Origin: UBA6382 sp963617965
Lineage (GTDB): Bacteria > Bacteroidota > Bacteroidia > Bacteroidales > Bacteroidaceae
NCBI GenBank assembly: GCA_963617965.1
Contig: CAVEQO010000043.1
Span: forward strand, 1 to 15,876
DNA length: 15,876 nt
Direction: 5' to 3'
Below are positions 1-7,211 of this stretch, in pieces. Within the stretch, counting starts at the first letter, position 1, and each line of letters opens with the position of its first letter. A model generated the notes under the pieces. The model did not search any database, had not been told where the DNA came from, and saw nothing but the letters and a program-made list of their open reading frames with translations. A program made the translations under genes and the position numbers.

Positions 1-19
1 CCAAAAGGATGCCCATAGC

Positions 20-55
20 GCAGAGGCGCCGCCATGATCATGGCGGTGCCTCTGC
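20..55. repeat. 36-base near-perfect palindrome downstream of comEC
   Basis: The left arm (20-37) pairs with the right arm (38-55) over 18 bp with one G-T wobble (28/47). The centre is TGATCA, so there is no spacer between the arms. It begins 17 bases past the comEC stop. As RNA it would form a very stable hairpin from either strand and may act as the 3' end of the rpe-comEC transcript. Neither side carries a clear run of T immediately after the stem, so a classical intrinsic terminator is not proven. A protein-binding palindrome or a repeated chromosomal element is also possible. Confidence 0.75.
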
Positions 56-72
56 ATTGGTTGTCTGCCCGC

Positions 73-1710
73 CTATAGCTGCCAGAACAAGGCGGAAGCA
101 AACAGGGCGGCCGTGGCAAGGAAGAAATGCAGGAAAGGCCGTTTGCGGAAGACAAGCCAGAAAGCAAGGAATAAGAATGCGGTATATATCAGTATGCAGC
201 TTGTCGCACCAAGATGAACGGACGGGCAGGCCATCGGCAGCGAAGCCACACCGGAAGTCCATAGGCACATGACGTTTGTTGATGCGGACAACACGGCTCC
301 AGCCACAGAACAAAGAAAGGGAACGCCTGAAACGAGCATAAACAGAAGTGCGGCAATCAAGATCACATAAGCGCACGGAATAACGACGGCATTGGCCACC
401 AGAAAGAATATCGGGAAAGTCCCGAAAATGACGGCAACGAGCGGAGCGGTGGCAAGTTGCGCAACAGTTGACACGAAGACGAAGTCTGGCACGAACCTGA
501 GTCTGCCCGCCTTGCGGCGAACGGCACTCCCGGAATAGTATGGCATGAAGCATACCAGTGCGCCGACAGACAAGAACGACAGCTGGAACGAGATGTCCAT
601 CAGGCTGGCGGGACTTGCGAGCAGAATAAGCAAAGCCGCAACCACCACGTTGTTGAAGGAGGAGTACCCCTCGCCCCTGAGCGACAGCAGCAGGAACAGG
701 CTCACCATAATGGCAGACCGCACAATGGAGACGCTGAATCCCGTGAGACAGGCAAACGCCCATACGAAAGCGATGCATATCAGTGTGGTGGCATACCGGC
801 TTTGCCGGCTGAAACGGAGAGGGCGCAAAAGCATCAGGAGGAAAGCCGTGACAATACCGAGGTGCAATCCCGACAGTGCGAGGATATGGCTTACTCCCGC
901 TTTTGAAAACACGATGCGATCCTGTTTGGACAGCATGGATTTGTCACCCAACGTTATGGCAGACAGCACGGCAAGCCGGTTGTCGGGGAGATTGAGCCTT
1001 CGGTATTGGTAGGCCAACCGCTGGCGCACAGACTCCGCCGCAGTTTTCAGCCGCATGGCAAAACCGGTTTGTCCAAGCAGGGAAAGAGAGTCTTTCCGCG
1101 ACAGACAAACGACAGGAGTATTGCAGAAAGCCGTGCCTTCAACGCCGTGCCGCTTGAGCCAAAGGGCATAGTCAAACCCGTTGGGTGTGCGGTTGTTGTG
1201 CGGATTCCCGATCCTCGCATAAAACCGGACGGCATCACCCGGAGCCGGTTGGCGCGGGAACATGGTTTTGCCAGCAGAAAAGATGACGTTTCTGAAATGT
1301 CCGTTGTATTCGACGGCCGCAGTGATCTTGTAGCATCGTTCTGTGGCTTTGCACGGTTCCGTCACCACTGCCCGCCAGAGTTTCTCCCGGGCAGGCCAAG
1401 CGACAGTATGGTTTGTGTAGTACAGGCAGTCCGCCAGAATGCCGGAGGCTGTGATGGCGATGAAAGCACACGTTGCCAATGTGTGGCAGGAGAGCCAACG
1501 GCTGATGCGTTTCCTTTTGCACAGGAGGAAAATGCAAGCAGCGAGAGCGGCACAGCCCGAAGCGGCGACATAGGGAACAAGGCAGCCGGGTATGACCCCG
1601 CACTCCATCAGCAAGATGCCCAAGCAGAAAGGAAGCAGCAGTCTCAGGGCGGGGGAGTCTTCAAAGAGCCTTTCCGCCAGAAACACGAGGGCTCTTGAAT
1701 AAGGACTCAT
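73..1710 (-). CDS. comEC: ComEC/Rec2-family competence channel protein, without metallo-beta-lactamase domain
   Basis: A 545-residue polytopic inner-membrane protein, predicted to form the channel that carries single-stranded DNA into the cytoplasm in natural transformation. The N-terminal DUF4131-like part (about 1-210) holds membrane segments followed by a soluble region with the signature NGFDYALWLKRHGV (177-190). The Competence domain follows, with LSAITLGDKSMLS (249-261) and the hallmark SHILALSGLHLGI (274-286), then multiple hydrophobic helices to the C terminus. The C-terminal metallo-beta-lactamase-like domain found in many Firmicutes and proteobacterial homologues is absent; the frame ends at TAG (73-75). 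I chose the ATG at 1710 because the in-frame extension to 1914 runs through the end of rpe and has no domain character. It lies 67 nt after rpe and is probably cotranscribed with it. Confidence 0.9.
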   Translation of the reverse strand: MSPYSRALVFLAERLFEDSPALRLLLPFCLGILLMECGVIPGCLVPYVAASGCAALAACIFLLCKRKRISRWLSCHTLATCAFIAITASGILADCLYYTNHTVAWPAREKLWRAVVTEPCKATERCYKITAAVEYNGHFRNVIFSAGKTMFPRQPAPGDAVRFYARIGNPHNNRTPNGFDYALWLKRHGVEGTAFCNTPVVCLSRKDSLSLLGQTGFAMRLKTAAESVRQRLAYQYRRLNLPDNRLAVLSAITLGDKSMLSKQDRIVFSKAGVSHILALSGLHLGIVTAFLLMLLRPLRFSRQSRYATTLICIAFVWAFACLTGFSVSIVRSAIMVSLFLLLSLRGEGYSSFNNVVVAALLILLASPASLMDISFQLSFLSVGALVCFMPYYSGSAVRRKAGRLRFVPDFVFVSTVAQLATAPLVAVIFGTFPIFFLVANAVVIPCAYVILIAALLFMLVSGVPFLCSVAGAVLSASTNVMCLWTSGVASLPMACPSVHLGATSCILIYTAFLFLAFWLVFRKRPFLHFFLATAALFASALFWQL

Positions 1711-1777
1711 GACAGCAACAATCCGGACAGTCTGCCGCCGCCCAAACCCGGGTGCCGGAGCCGTGCCGCAATATGCC

Positions 1778-2431
1778 TCAGCATGACTTGAGGAAATTGA
1801 TTTCTTCTTCCGGGCTGTCCGCCTTGAACACGGCACTGCCGGCAACCAGCACGTCGACACCGGCCTCGACAAGCCGTCTGGAATTGTGGCGGGACACTCC
1901 GCCGTCAATTTCAATCAGTGTCTTGAGGTTGCGGCGGTCAATCATCTCGCGGAGCGTGCGTACCTTGTCAACCGTGTGCTCAATGAATTTCTGTCCGCCG
2001 AACCCCGGGTTTACGCTCATAAGCATGACAATGTCGGCCTCTTCAAGCACGTCTTCCACCATTGACACGGGAGATCCCGGATTGAGCGTGACACCCGACA
2101 TCATGCCTTCCTCCCTGATTTGGCAGAGCAGACGGTGCAGGTGTACGGTGGCCTCCAGATGCACATTCATCACTTTGGCTCCAAGAGCCTTTACCCGACC
2201 GACATACCTTTCTGGCTCGACAATCATCAGGTGAACATCCAGAGGTTTGGCGGAAACCCTTGCCATTGCTTCCATGACGGGGAAACCAAACGAGATGTTG
2301 GGCACGAAAACTCCGTCCATTACGTCAAGGTGATACCAGTCGGCGTTGCTGCCGTTCAGCATCTTGATGTCGCGTTCCAGATTGCAGAAATCCGCCGACA
2401 GCAGCGACGGCGAGACAAGGGGAGTCTTCAT
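1778..2431 (-). CDS. rpe: Ribulose-phosphate 3-epimerase
   Basis: This 217-residue protein interconverts D-ribulose 5-phosphate and D-xylulose 5-phosphate in the cytoplasmic pentose phosphate pathway. It is a single TIM barrel of normal family length. The metal and catalytic residues are visible in HLDVMDG (34-40: His34, Asp36), VHLMI (His67) and EIDGGV (Asp176). The phosphate-binding region includes MSVNPGFGGQ (138-147). The start MKTPLVSPSLLSADF at 2431 matches the usual beginning of the family. The longer frame to 2569 would run across the divergent promoter region and is rejected. comEC follows 67 nt downstream on the same strand, an unrelated function that suggests a simple shared transcript. 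Confidence 0.97.
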   Translation of the reverse strand: MKTPLVSPSLLSADFCNLERDIKMLNGSNADWYHLDVMDGVFVPNISFGFPVMEAMARVSAKPLDVHLMIVEPERYVGRVKALGAKVMNVHLEATVHLHRLLCQIREEGMMSGVTLNPGSPVSMVEDVLEEADIVMLMSVNPGFGGQKFIEHTVDKVRTLREMIDRRNLKTLIEIDGGVSRHNSRRLVEAGVDVLVAGSAVFKADSPEEEINFLKSC

Positions 2432-2461
2432 TTTTGTATGAACTGTTGGAAATTGATGTTG

Positions 2462-2492
2462 CGAAATTACAAAAAAACAGTTATACCGCCAA
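2462..2492 (-). promoter_or_regulatory. Candidate rpe promoter
   Basis: On the minus strand TTGG (2492-2489) is followed after 19 nt by TAATTTCG (2469-2462). Each element differs by one base from the Bacteroidetes TTTG / TAnnTTTG consensus. It would give a leader of roughly 25 nt before the rpe ATG at 2431. The match is imperfect and unsupported by other data. Confidence 0.4.
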
Positions 2493-2576
2493 TTCCGGGC
2501 GGTCATATTAAACAGCAAAAAATCCCGCTCGGGGCGATTTTGCAGACCGGGAACGCTGTCGTGCGGCAAAAAACGC

Positions 2577-2584
2577 TAACTTTG
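2577..2584 (+). promoter_or_regulatory. Bacteroidetes -7 element for the DHH phosphoesterase gene
   Basis: TAACTTTG fits the TAnnTTTG -7 consensus exactly and sits 22 nt before the start codon at 2607, implying a leader of only about 15 nt. I see no good TTTG 19-21 nt upstream. The 175-bp interval 2432-2606 therefore holds two divergent promoters (rpe and this one). Confidence 0.6.
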
Positions 2585-2606
2585 CGCTCTCAAACGTCTA
2601 TGGCAC

Positions 2607-3641
2607 ATGAACTTGAAACAGTATCTTGACGACAAGGGTATCGAAGTATGGCACAGTCTGACAGGCCAGGCGTCGAGAGTGGCCGTTCTGGGCCATTCGG
2701 GACCGGACGGAGATGCGATCGGTGCAATACTGGCAATGTCGCACTACCTCAGCAAGACCGGAAAGCGGGCAACTCCGATAACCCCGAATCCCTGTCCCGA
2801 CTTTTTGAGGTGGATGCCGGGCATTGAGCGTGTCCTGTCTTTCAGCACGTCCGGTGACAAGGTCAGGGAAGTCTTGAGGGACTGTGATCTCGTGATATGC
2901 CTGGATTTCGGCAGCTATGGCAGGCTGGAAGACCTTGGGGCCACGGTGGAGGGTATGCAGGTGCCAGTGATAGTGATAGACCATCATACAGACCCGCAGA
3001 TAGACGCAGACCTTCGGATTGTGGACACCGGGGCCTGTGCCACATGCGAGATACTGTACAGCGTGCTGTCGCAAGTGGACTCTGAAAATCTGCACGACCG
3101 CACCATTGCGAGCTGTATTTACTGCGGCATGATGACGGATACGGGAGCTTTCGCCTACAACTCCAACCGCCCCGAGATATTCCTGACGATAGCCATGCTG
3201 ATTTCCGCCGGCATTGACAAGGACAGAATCTACCGAAACGTCTACTACAGTTACAGTGAGCGGCGGTTGCGCCTTATGGGATATGTCCTGAACCGGAAGA
3301 TGAAGTATTTCCCTAAGTTGCATACGGCCGTATATACTCTGGACACGAAGGAAATGGCAGAGTACCGTTTCGTGAGGGGCGATGCAGAGGGGTTTGTGAA
3401 CCTCCCTCTACAGATAAAGGGAACCCGGCTGAGCATCTCGATGCGTGAAGATTCGGAGAAACCCATAGTGAGGATTTCGCTCCGTTCGGTAGGCAATTTC
3501 CCCTGCAACAAGATGGCGGAGGAATTCTTCAATGGCGGCGGCCATTTCAATGCGGCGGGAGGAGTGTTGCCCAAACCGATGAAAAAAGCCTATGAAACAG
3601 TGCTGAAAGCGTTGGAAGCGTACCGTGCGGAACTCATTTAA
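2607..3641 (+). CDS. nrnA: DHH-family phosphoesterase, NrnA-type oligoribonuclease/pAp phosphatase
   Basis: A 344-residue cytoplasmic enzyme of the DHH/DHHA1 family. NrnA homologues degrade 2-5 nt RNA fragments and often also convert 3'-phosphoadenosine 5'-phosphate to AMP; the substrate of this one is inferred. The DHH metal motifs are in order: HSGPDGDAIG (30-39), Asp100 in ICLDFG, IDHH (124-127) and MMTDTGAF (176-183, Asp178). The C-terminal DHHA1 substrate motif is GGGHFNAAGG, about residues 311-320. Length is normal for the family. The start at 2607 begins directly with the conserved N-terminal helix. An overlapping ATG seven bases upstream (2600) opens a nine-codon frame in another register. 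The stop overlaps the first bases of the next long frame, but the next gene likely starts at 3701. Confidence 0.92.
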   Translation: MNLKQYLDDKGIEVWHSLTGQASRVAVLGHSGPDGDAIGAILAMSHYLSKTGKRATPITPNPCPDFLRWMPGIERVLSFSTSGDKVREVLRDCDLVICLDFGSYGRLEDLGATVEGMQVPVIVIDHHTDPQIDADLRIVDTGACATCEILYSVLSQVDSENLHDRTIASCIYCGMMTDTGAFAYNSNRPEIFLTIAMLISAGIDKDRIYRNVYYSYSERRLRLMGYVLNRKMKYFPKLHTAVYTLDTKEMAEYRFVRGDAEGFVNLPLQIKGTRLSISMREDSEKPIVRISLRSVGNFPCNKMAEEFFNGGGHFNAAGGVLPKPMKKAYETVLKALEAYRAELI

Positions 3642-3684
3642 TGTTTTTTAGATTGAGCCCGTACGGAAGAAAAATAAAAACGAT

Positions 3685-3692
3685 TATCTTTG
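3685..3692 (+). promoter_or_regulatory. Bacteroidetes -7 element for the lipoprotein gene
   Basis: TATCTTTG fits TAnnTTTG exactly. Transcription would start about 5-7 nt later, only a few bases before the ATG at 3701, so the message would be leaderless or nearly so. No clear -33 TTTG is present at the right distance. This motif also argues that the longer frame starting at 3641 is not the true gene start. Confidence 0.55.
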
Positions 3693-3700
3693 CACCCCGT

Positions 3701-4393
3701 ATGAGAATTGCCAACAGAATATTGTCCGGTTGCGTATTGCTCGTCCTTATGTGTTCCGCATTGTCTTCCTGCGAAGAGGAACAGACGTATGCAGAGCAGA
3801 AAAAGGCGGAGCGGCGGGTCATCAGCGCATTTGTCAGCAAGGGGACGCTGCAACTTGACGGGGAACTGGGCGACACACTGCTCTACGTCAAGCCGATAAA
3901 GGAAATAAGCGAGTGGCAGTTTGCGGCCCAGGACAGTACCACCAACATTGATGACAACGAATATGTGCGCCTGTCGTCATCGGGGGCTTATATGCAGATT
4001 GTCCGAAAGGGGACAGGCAAGAAACTTGAAGACGGAGACGAGGAACGCGTGCTTGTGCGCTTTGTGGAATACAACATATCGGGAGATTCCATACAGTCGC
4101 GCAACACCAACGCATACAACATAGCGATGCTTGACGAGATGACCGTTTCGAACACGAGCGGCATCCTGACGGGCACGTTCAGCCAGGGGCTGATGAAAAA
4201 GCTTTACTCATCATCGTCTGTTCCGGAGGGCTGGTTGATCCCGCTGCACTATGTGAACATAGGCAGGCAGGAGACCGAAGACGGGGAAATAGCCAAGGTG
4301 AGGATTATCGTACCGCATTCCATCGGGCAGGCAAACGCGGTCTCAAGCGTGTATCCCTGCTTCTACGAACTGACATATATGAGCAGCCGGTAG
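3701..4393 (+). CDS. DUF4827-like FKBP-related lipoprotein
   Basis: A 230-residue predicted lipoprotein. The signal peptide has Arg2 and Arg6, a hydrophobic core (about 8-20), and the lipobox LSSC ending at Cys24. Cys24 is followed directly by EEEQ. Acidic residues just after the lipidated Cys resemble the Bacteroidetes lipoprotein export signal, so surface exposure is plausible but inferred. The mature part has a short charged helix, then a region with MQIVRKGTGKKLEDGDEERVL, which recalls the opening strand of FKBP-type peptidyl-prolyl isomerases, and IPLHYVNIGR near the C terminus. This layout is what I recall for the Bacteroidales DUF4827 family; whether isomerase activity remains cannot be told. 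The start at 3701 places the signal peptide at the N terminus; the 20-residue extension to 3641 overlaps the promoter. A terminator follows 32 nt after the stop. Confidence 0.75.
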   Translation: MRIANRILSGCVLLVLMCSALSSCEEEQTYAEQKKAERRVISAFVSKGTLQLDGELGDTLLYVKPIKEISEWQFAAQDSTTNIDDNEYVRLSSSGAYMQIVRKGTGKKLEDGDEERVLVRFVEYNISGDSIQSRNTNAYNIAMLDEMTVSNTSGILTGTFSQGLMKKLYSSSSVPEGWLIPLHYVNIGRQETEDGEIAKVRIIVPHSIGQANAVSSVYPCFYELTYMSSR

Positions 4394-4425
4394 AGCCACA
4401 GTTCAAAAGAACATACAGTCAGAAC

Positions 4426-4455
4426 AAGCCGGGGTATGCTCCGGCTTTTGTTTTT
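4426..4455 (+). terminator. Intrinsic terminator after the lipoprotein gene
   Basis: A 9-bp stem, AAGCCGGGG (4426-4434) with CTCCGGCTT (4439-4447), including one G-T pair. The loop is TATG, and a T-rich tail TTTGTTTTT follows. The position just downstream of the stop at 4393 and the tail orientation fit Rho-independent termination on the plus strand. Confidence 0.9.
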
Positions 4456-4555
4456 GGCTGCATGGACAAGCGGTGCGGTCATGCCGAACGCATTGCACAG
4501 TCAAGGACGACAAAATTTAAAGAACCAAAAATGACCCTTAATTAAAAAAAACACA

Positions 4556-4563
4556 TAACTTTG
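4556..4563 (+). promoter_or_regulatory. Bacteroidetes -7 element for greA
   Basis: TAACTTTG matches TAnnTTTG. Immediately upstream is an AT-rich stretch with an A8 tract (4543-4551), but no clear TTTG -33. Transcription from about 4570 gives greA a leader of about 109 nt, long compared with the other genes here. Confidence 0.6.
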
Positions 4564-4581
4564 CACCGAAACACATAGACA

Positions 4582-4639
4582 AGCGCAAAAACGGGATTCT
4601 GGTGCGTGCAGGCATTGGGATTCTTTGTTTTTTTGCGCT
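4582..4639 (+). promoter_or_regulatory. Inverted repeat in the greA leader
   Basis: AGCGCAAAAA (4582-4591) is perfectly complementary to TTTTTGCGCT (4630-4639), enclosing 38 nt. The octamer GGGATTCT occurs twice inside or at the edge of the loop (4593-4600 and 4617-4624). The structure lies between the greA promoter and start codon and ends about 40 nt before the ATG. It is a candidate RNA element that could regulate greA or yield a short leader RNA. The stem is not followed by a T tract, so it is not a standard terminator. Confidence 0.5.
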
Positions 4640-4678
4640 GTCCTGACAGAATTACGGAAAACCACAAAAGAAGACATT

Positions 4679-5143
4679 ATGGCATACATGACACAAGAGG
4701 GCTTTGATCAGCTCTCTGCCCAACTGAAACACATGGAACAGATTGAACGCCCCGCCGCTTCGGCAGCAATCGCAGAAGCACGCGACAAGGGGGACTTGTC
4801 CGAAAACTCGGAATATGATGCCGCCAAGGAAGCGCAGTCCATGCTGGAAATGAAAATCAACAAGCTCAAGGCAACCCTGGCCGAGGCGAAAATAATAGAT
4901 CCCTCAAAACTCAGCAACGAGACAGTACAGATTTTGTCTACGGTGGAAATGCGGAACACCAAACTCGGTACGAAGATGAAATATACCATAGTGAGCGAGT
5001 CGGAGGCAAATCTCAAGGAGGGCAAGATTTCGTCCACGACACCAATTGCACAGGGACTGCTCGGCAGGAAAGTGGGCGACATAGTGAAAATACAGATCCC
5101 CAAAGGCGAAATAGAACTGGAGATTCTCAACATCTCAATCTGA
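4679..5143 (+). CDS. greA: Transcription elongation factor GreA
   Basis: A 154-residue factor that enters the RNA polymerase secondary channel and stimulates cleavage of backtracked transcripts. The N-terminal coiled coil (about 1-75) carries the catalytic tip GDLSENSEYDAAK, with Asp39 and Glu42 in the positions known to coordinate the cleavage metal. The C-terminal FKBP-like domain includes GRKVGD and ends EIEILN-like (ELEILNISI). The start MAYMTQEGF at 4679 is the usual family beginning; an in-frame TTG extension to 4625 would start inside the leader inverted repeat and is rejected. The HIT-family gene follows after 52 nt with no promoter motif between, so the two are probably cotranscribed. 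The long structured leader suggests post-transcriptional control. Confidence 0.97.
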   Translation: MAYMTQEGFDQLSAQLKHMEQIERPAASAAIAEARDKGDLSENSEYDAAKEAQSMLEMKINKLKATLAEAKIIDPSKLSNETVQILSTVEMRNTKLGTKMKYTIVSESEANLKEGKISSTTPIAQGLLGRKVGDIVKIQIPKGEIELEILNISI

Positions 5144-5195
5144 TACTGCCAGGAAAGACTAAAAACCAACCAGACACTTTCAAATCCAAAAAATC

Positions 5196-5594
5196 ATGCC
5201 GACATTGTTTTCCCGCATAGCAAAGGGCGAAATACCCAGTTACAAATGTGCAGAGACCGAGGAGTTCTATGCATTCCTTGACATCAACCCCATTCGCCGG
5301 GGACACACACTTGTGGTGCCTAAGCGCGAGGTGGACTATTTCTTTGATTTGAACGACGACGAGATAGCCCGTATGCAGGTTTTTTCCAAGCAGGTGGCCG
5401 TGGCCATAAAGAAGGCTTTCCCCTGCCGTAAGGTCGCACAGGCAGTGATAGGACTGGAGGTTGACCACGCCCACATTCACCTTGTGCCGATAGACAACGA
5501 GGGCGAACTGTTTTCGGGCAAGCACGTATCCCTTGCCCCGGAGGAATTTGAAGCCACGGCAAAGGCCATACGCACGAATTTCGGGCAAAAATAG
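5196..5594 (+). CDS. HIT-family nucleotide-binding hydrolase (Hint-like)
   Basis: A 132-residue cytoplasmic protein of the histidine triad superfamily, whose members hydrolyse nucleoside phosphoramidates or dinucleotides. The N-terminal signature LFSRIAKGEIPSYKCAE is typical of the Hint/HinT branch, as is FLDINPIRRGHTLVVPKR. The catalytic triad motif HAHIHL is at 91-96 and is followed by VPID. Length is standard. The precise substrate cannot be read from the sequence. It lies 52 nt downstream of greA and likely shares its transcript. The next gene has its own promoter beginning 23 nt after this stop. Confidence 0.93.
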   Translation: MPTLFSRIAKGEIPSYKCAETEEFYAFLDINPIRRGHTLVVPKREVDYFFDLNDDEIARMQVFSKQVAVAIKKAFPCRKVAQAVIGLEVDHAHIHLVPIDNEGELFSGKHVSLAPEEFEATAKAIRTNFGQK

Positions 5595-5616
5595 TCTTAT
5601 GGTGGAAAGAAAGCAC

Positions 5617-5624
5617 TATATTTG
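5617..5624 (+). promoter_or_regulatory. Bacteroidetes -7 element for the ompH-murI unit
   Basis: TATATTTG fits TAnnTTTG and lies 41 nt before the ATG at 5665. No convincing TTTG is found 19-21 nt upstream. Confidence 0.6.
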
Positions 5625-5664
5625 CTTTTGCATAGTTTCTGTAAAATCCTAAAAGTATCACAAT

Positions 5665-6264
5665 ATGAAATCTGTTGCTTTGTCTGCGTTTGTCGCCCTC
5701 GCTCTGACTCTTGTGTGCAATGTCAGCTCTCCGGCGCAAAAGATCACTTTCGGCCATATCGCCTATGACAAGGTTCTGCACGGCATGGCAGACTATGCCG
5801 TAGCACAGGAGCGTATCAAGAACATCCACGAACAGTACAACAAAGAGGCGGAGTATAACGAGGACAAGTTCTTCAAGATGTACGCAGAATATATTCAGGG
5901 ACAGAAAACTTTTCCGGAAGAGATAATGCTCAAACGGCAGAAGGAACTTCAGGTGGCAATGGAACAGGGGATCGCTTTCCGCAAGGATGCCGAAAAGCTT
6001 CTGCAGAATGCTGAAACGGAATTGCTGAAACCGCTCATGGACAGGCTTGACAAGGCCATTGCCGTAGTGGCAAAGGAACGCGGCTTGGCTTTTGTGGCAA
6101 ACACCGATGCCAACGCGTACCCGTATATAAACCCCTCCGACGGTATGGATATAACAAGTCTGGTTGGACTTGTGCTGGAGGGGAAGCCTCTTCCCCCGGT
6201 AGAAACGGCTGATTCTTTTGTGCCGGAAACAATGGACACGGACAACTCCATCGAGATAGAATAA
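5665..6264 (+). CDS. OmpH/Skp family periplasmic chaperone
   Basis: A 199-residue secreted protein. A signal peptide is evident (Lys2, hydrophobic core 4-18, likely cleavage near SSPAQ, residues 21-25). The mature N terminus KITFGHIAYDKVLHGMADY corresponds to the conserved opening of Skp/OmpH proteins. The middle is a long charged helical region (about 50-135), the coiled-coil prongs that hold unfolded outer-membrane proteins. The terminal beta strand region follows (GLAFVANTDANAYPY), then an acidic tail (ETADSFVPETMDTDNSIEIE) longer than in E. coli Skp. The protein should act in the periplasm during beta-barrel delivery to the BAM complex. It precedes murI by 38 nt without an exact promoter motif between, so cotranscription is likely. 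In Bacteroidales ompH genes often neighbour bamA and murI; bamA is not in this window. Confidence 0.88.
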   Translation: MKSVALSAFVALALTLVCNVSSPAQKITFGHIAYDKVLHGMADYAVAQERIKNIHEQYNKEAEYNEDKFFKMYAEYIQGQKTFPEEIMLKRQKELQVAMEQGIAFRKDAEKLLQNAETELLKPLMDRLDKAIAVVAKERGLAFVANTDANAYPYINPSDGMDITSLVGLVLEGKPLPPVETADSFVPETMDTDNSIEIE

Positions 6265-6302
6265 AATTTGCAGACACCCCCTTTTCCCCTGAAGACAAGG
6301 TC

Positions 6303-7139
6303 ATGCAATTGCCGCAATCACCAGGCCCGATAGGGGTCTTCGACTCCGGATACGGGGGGCTTACAGTCTTGCGCAAACTGCGTGCCGTGTTGCCGGAATA
6401 TGATTATCTTTATCTTGGCGACAACGCAAGGGCTCCTTACGGAACCCGTTCCTTTGATGTGGTTTACCGCTATACCCGGCAGGCTGTTACGGCCCTGTTT
6501 GAGAGAGGATGCCATTTGGTAATACTCGCATGCAACACGGCATCGGCAAAGGCCTTGCGTACCATACAGCAGAGAGACCTCCCGCTGCTTGACCCTTTGC
6601 GGAGGGTATTGGGGGTCATACGTCCCACGGCGGAGGTTGTCGGCAGCATCACCAAATCGCGCCACGTGGGGATTCTTGCCACTACGGGTACGATCATGTC
6701 AAAATCGTATGACATGGAAATACAGAAACTGTTTCCAGACATTTGTGTCACGGGGCAGGACTGTCCGATGTGGGTGCCGTTGGTGGAGAATTTCGAGTTT
6801 GATTCGGAGGGCGCAGACTATTTCGTAAAGTTGCGGATAGGCCAGATTTTGCGGAAAGATCCCTTGATAGACACCTTGGTGCTTGCGTGTACGCACTATC
6901 CCCTGCTTATCGGCAAGATAAGGAAATACACGCCTCCTGGCATACGGATTGTTTCCCAAGGAGAATATGTGGCGGCAAGCCTGTCCTCATATCTGAAAAG
7001 GCATCCGGATATGGCCGCCTGCCTGACGCACAACGGCACGCTGAAATGCCTCACCACAGAAACCCCCGACAAATTTGATGCCACCGCAGTGGAGTTCATG
7101 GGTGAACCTGTACATTCTGAAAACATAGTAATGAGTTAG
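6303..7139 (+). CDS. murI: Glutamate racemase
   Basis: This 278-residue cytoplasmic enzyme makes D-glutamate from L-glutamate for peptidoglycan precursors. Two catalytic cysteines are present: Cys77 in LACNTASAKAL and Cys196 in LACTHYPLL. The N-terminal motif IGVFDSGYGGLTVL supplies Asp14 and Ser15. TTGTIMSKSY (127-136) is the usual substrate-pocket strand. Length is normal. The start at 6303 lies just before the conserved FDSGYGG segment; a longer N terminus is not available in frame. It is the second gene of a probable ompH-murI unit and converges with purD, leaving only 72 bp between the stops. I see no clear terminator there, only a 10-base palindrome AAGCCGGCTT without a loop. Confidence 0.97.
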   Translation: MQLPQSPGPIGVFDSGYGGLTVLRKLRAVLPEYDYLYLGDNARAPYGTRSFDVVYRYTRQAVTALFERGCHLVILACNTASAKALRTIQQRDLPLLDPLRRVLGVIRPTAEVVGSITKSRHVGILATTGTIMSKSYDMEIQKLFPDICVTGQDCPMWVPLVENFEFDSEGADYFVKLRIGQILRKDPLIDTLVLACTHYPLLIGKIRKYTPPGIRIVSQGEYVAASLSSYLKRHPDMAACLTHNGTLKCLTTETPDKFDATAVEFMGEPVHSENIVMS

Positions 7140-7211
7140 CCGCCCCCCAACGCAATGGAAGCCGGCTTGTTTCGCTTGTGTCCCGCTGTAGGCAAGACGA
7201 TGGTCTATGCA

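Noticed and set aside
38..778. 246-residue minus-strand frame inside comEC
   Set aside because: Out of frame with comEC, with no family resemblance and Arg/Cys/His-rich shadow composition.
1711..1914. In-frame N-terminal extension of ComEC
   Set aside because: It runs through the end of rpe and lacks hydrophobic or family-like sequence. The ATG at 1710 precedes the first membrane segment.
4625..4678. TTG-initiated extension of greA
   Set aside because: It would start within the leader inverted repeat and add residues absent from the GreA family.
7157..7175. AAGCCGGCTT palindrome between murI and purD as a terminator
   Set aside because: Ten bases with no room for a loop and no clear T tract. 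The convergent gap has no convincing hairpin.
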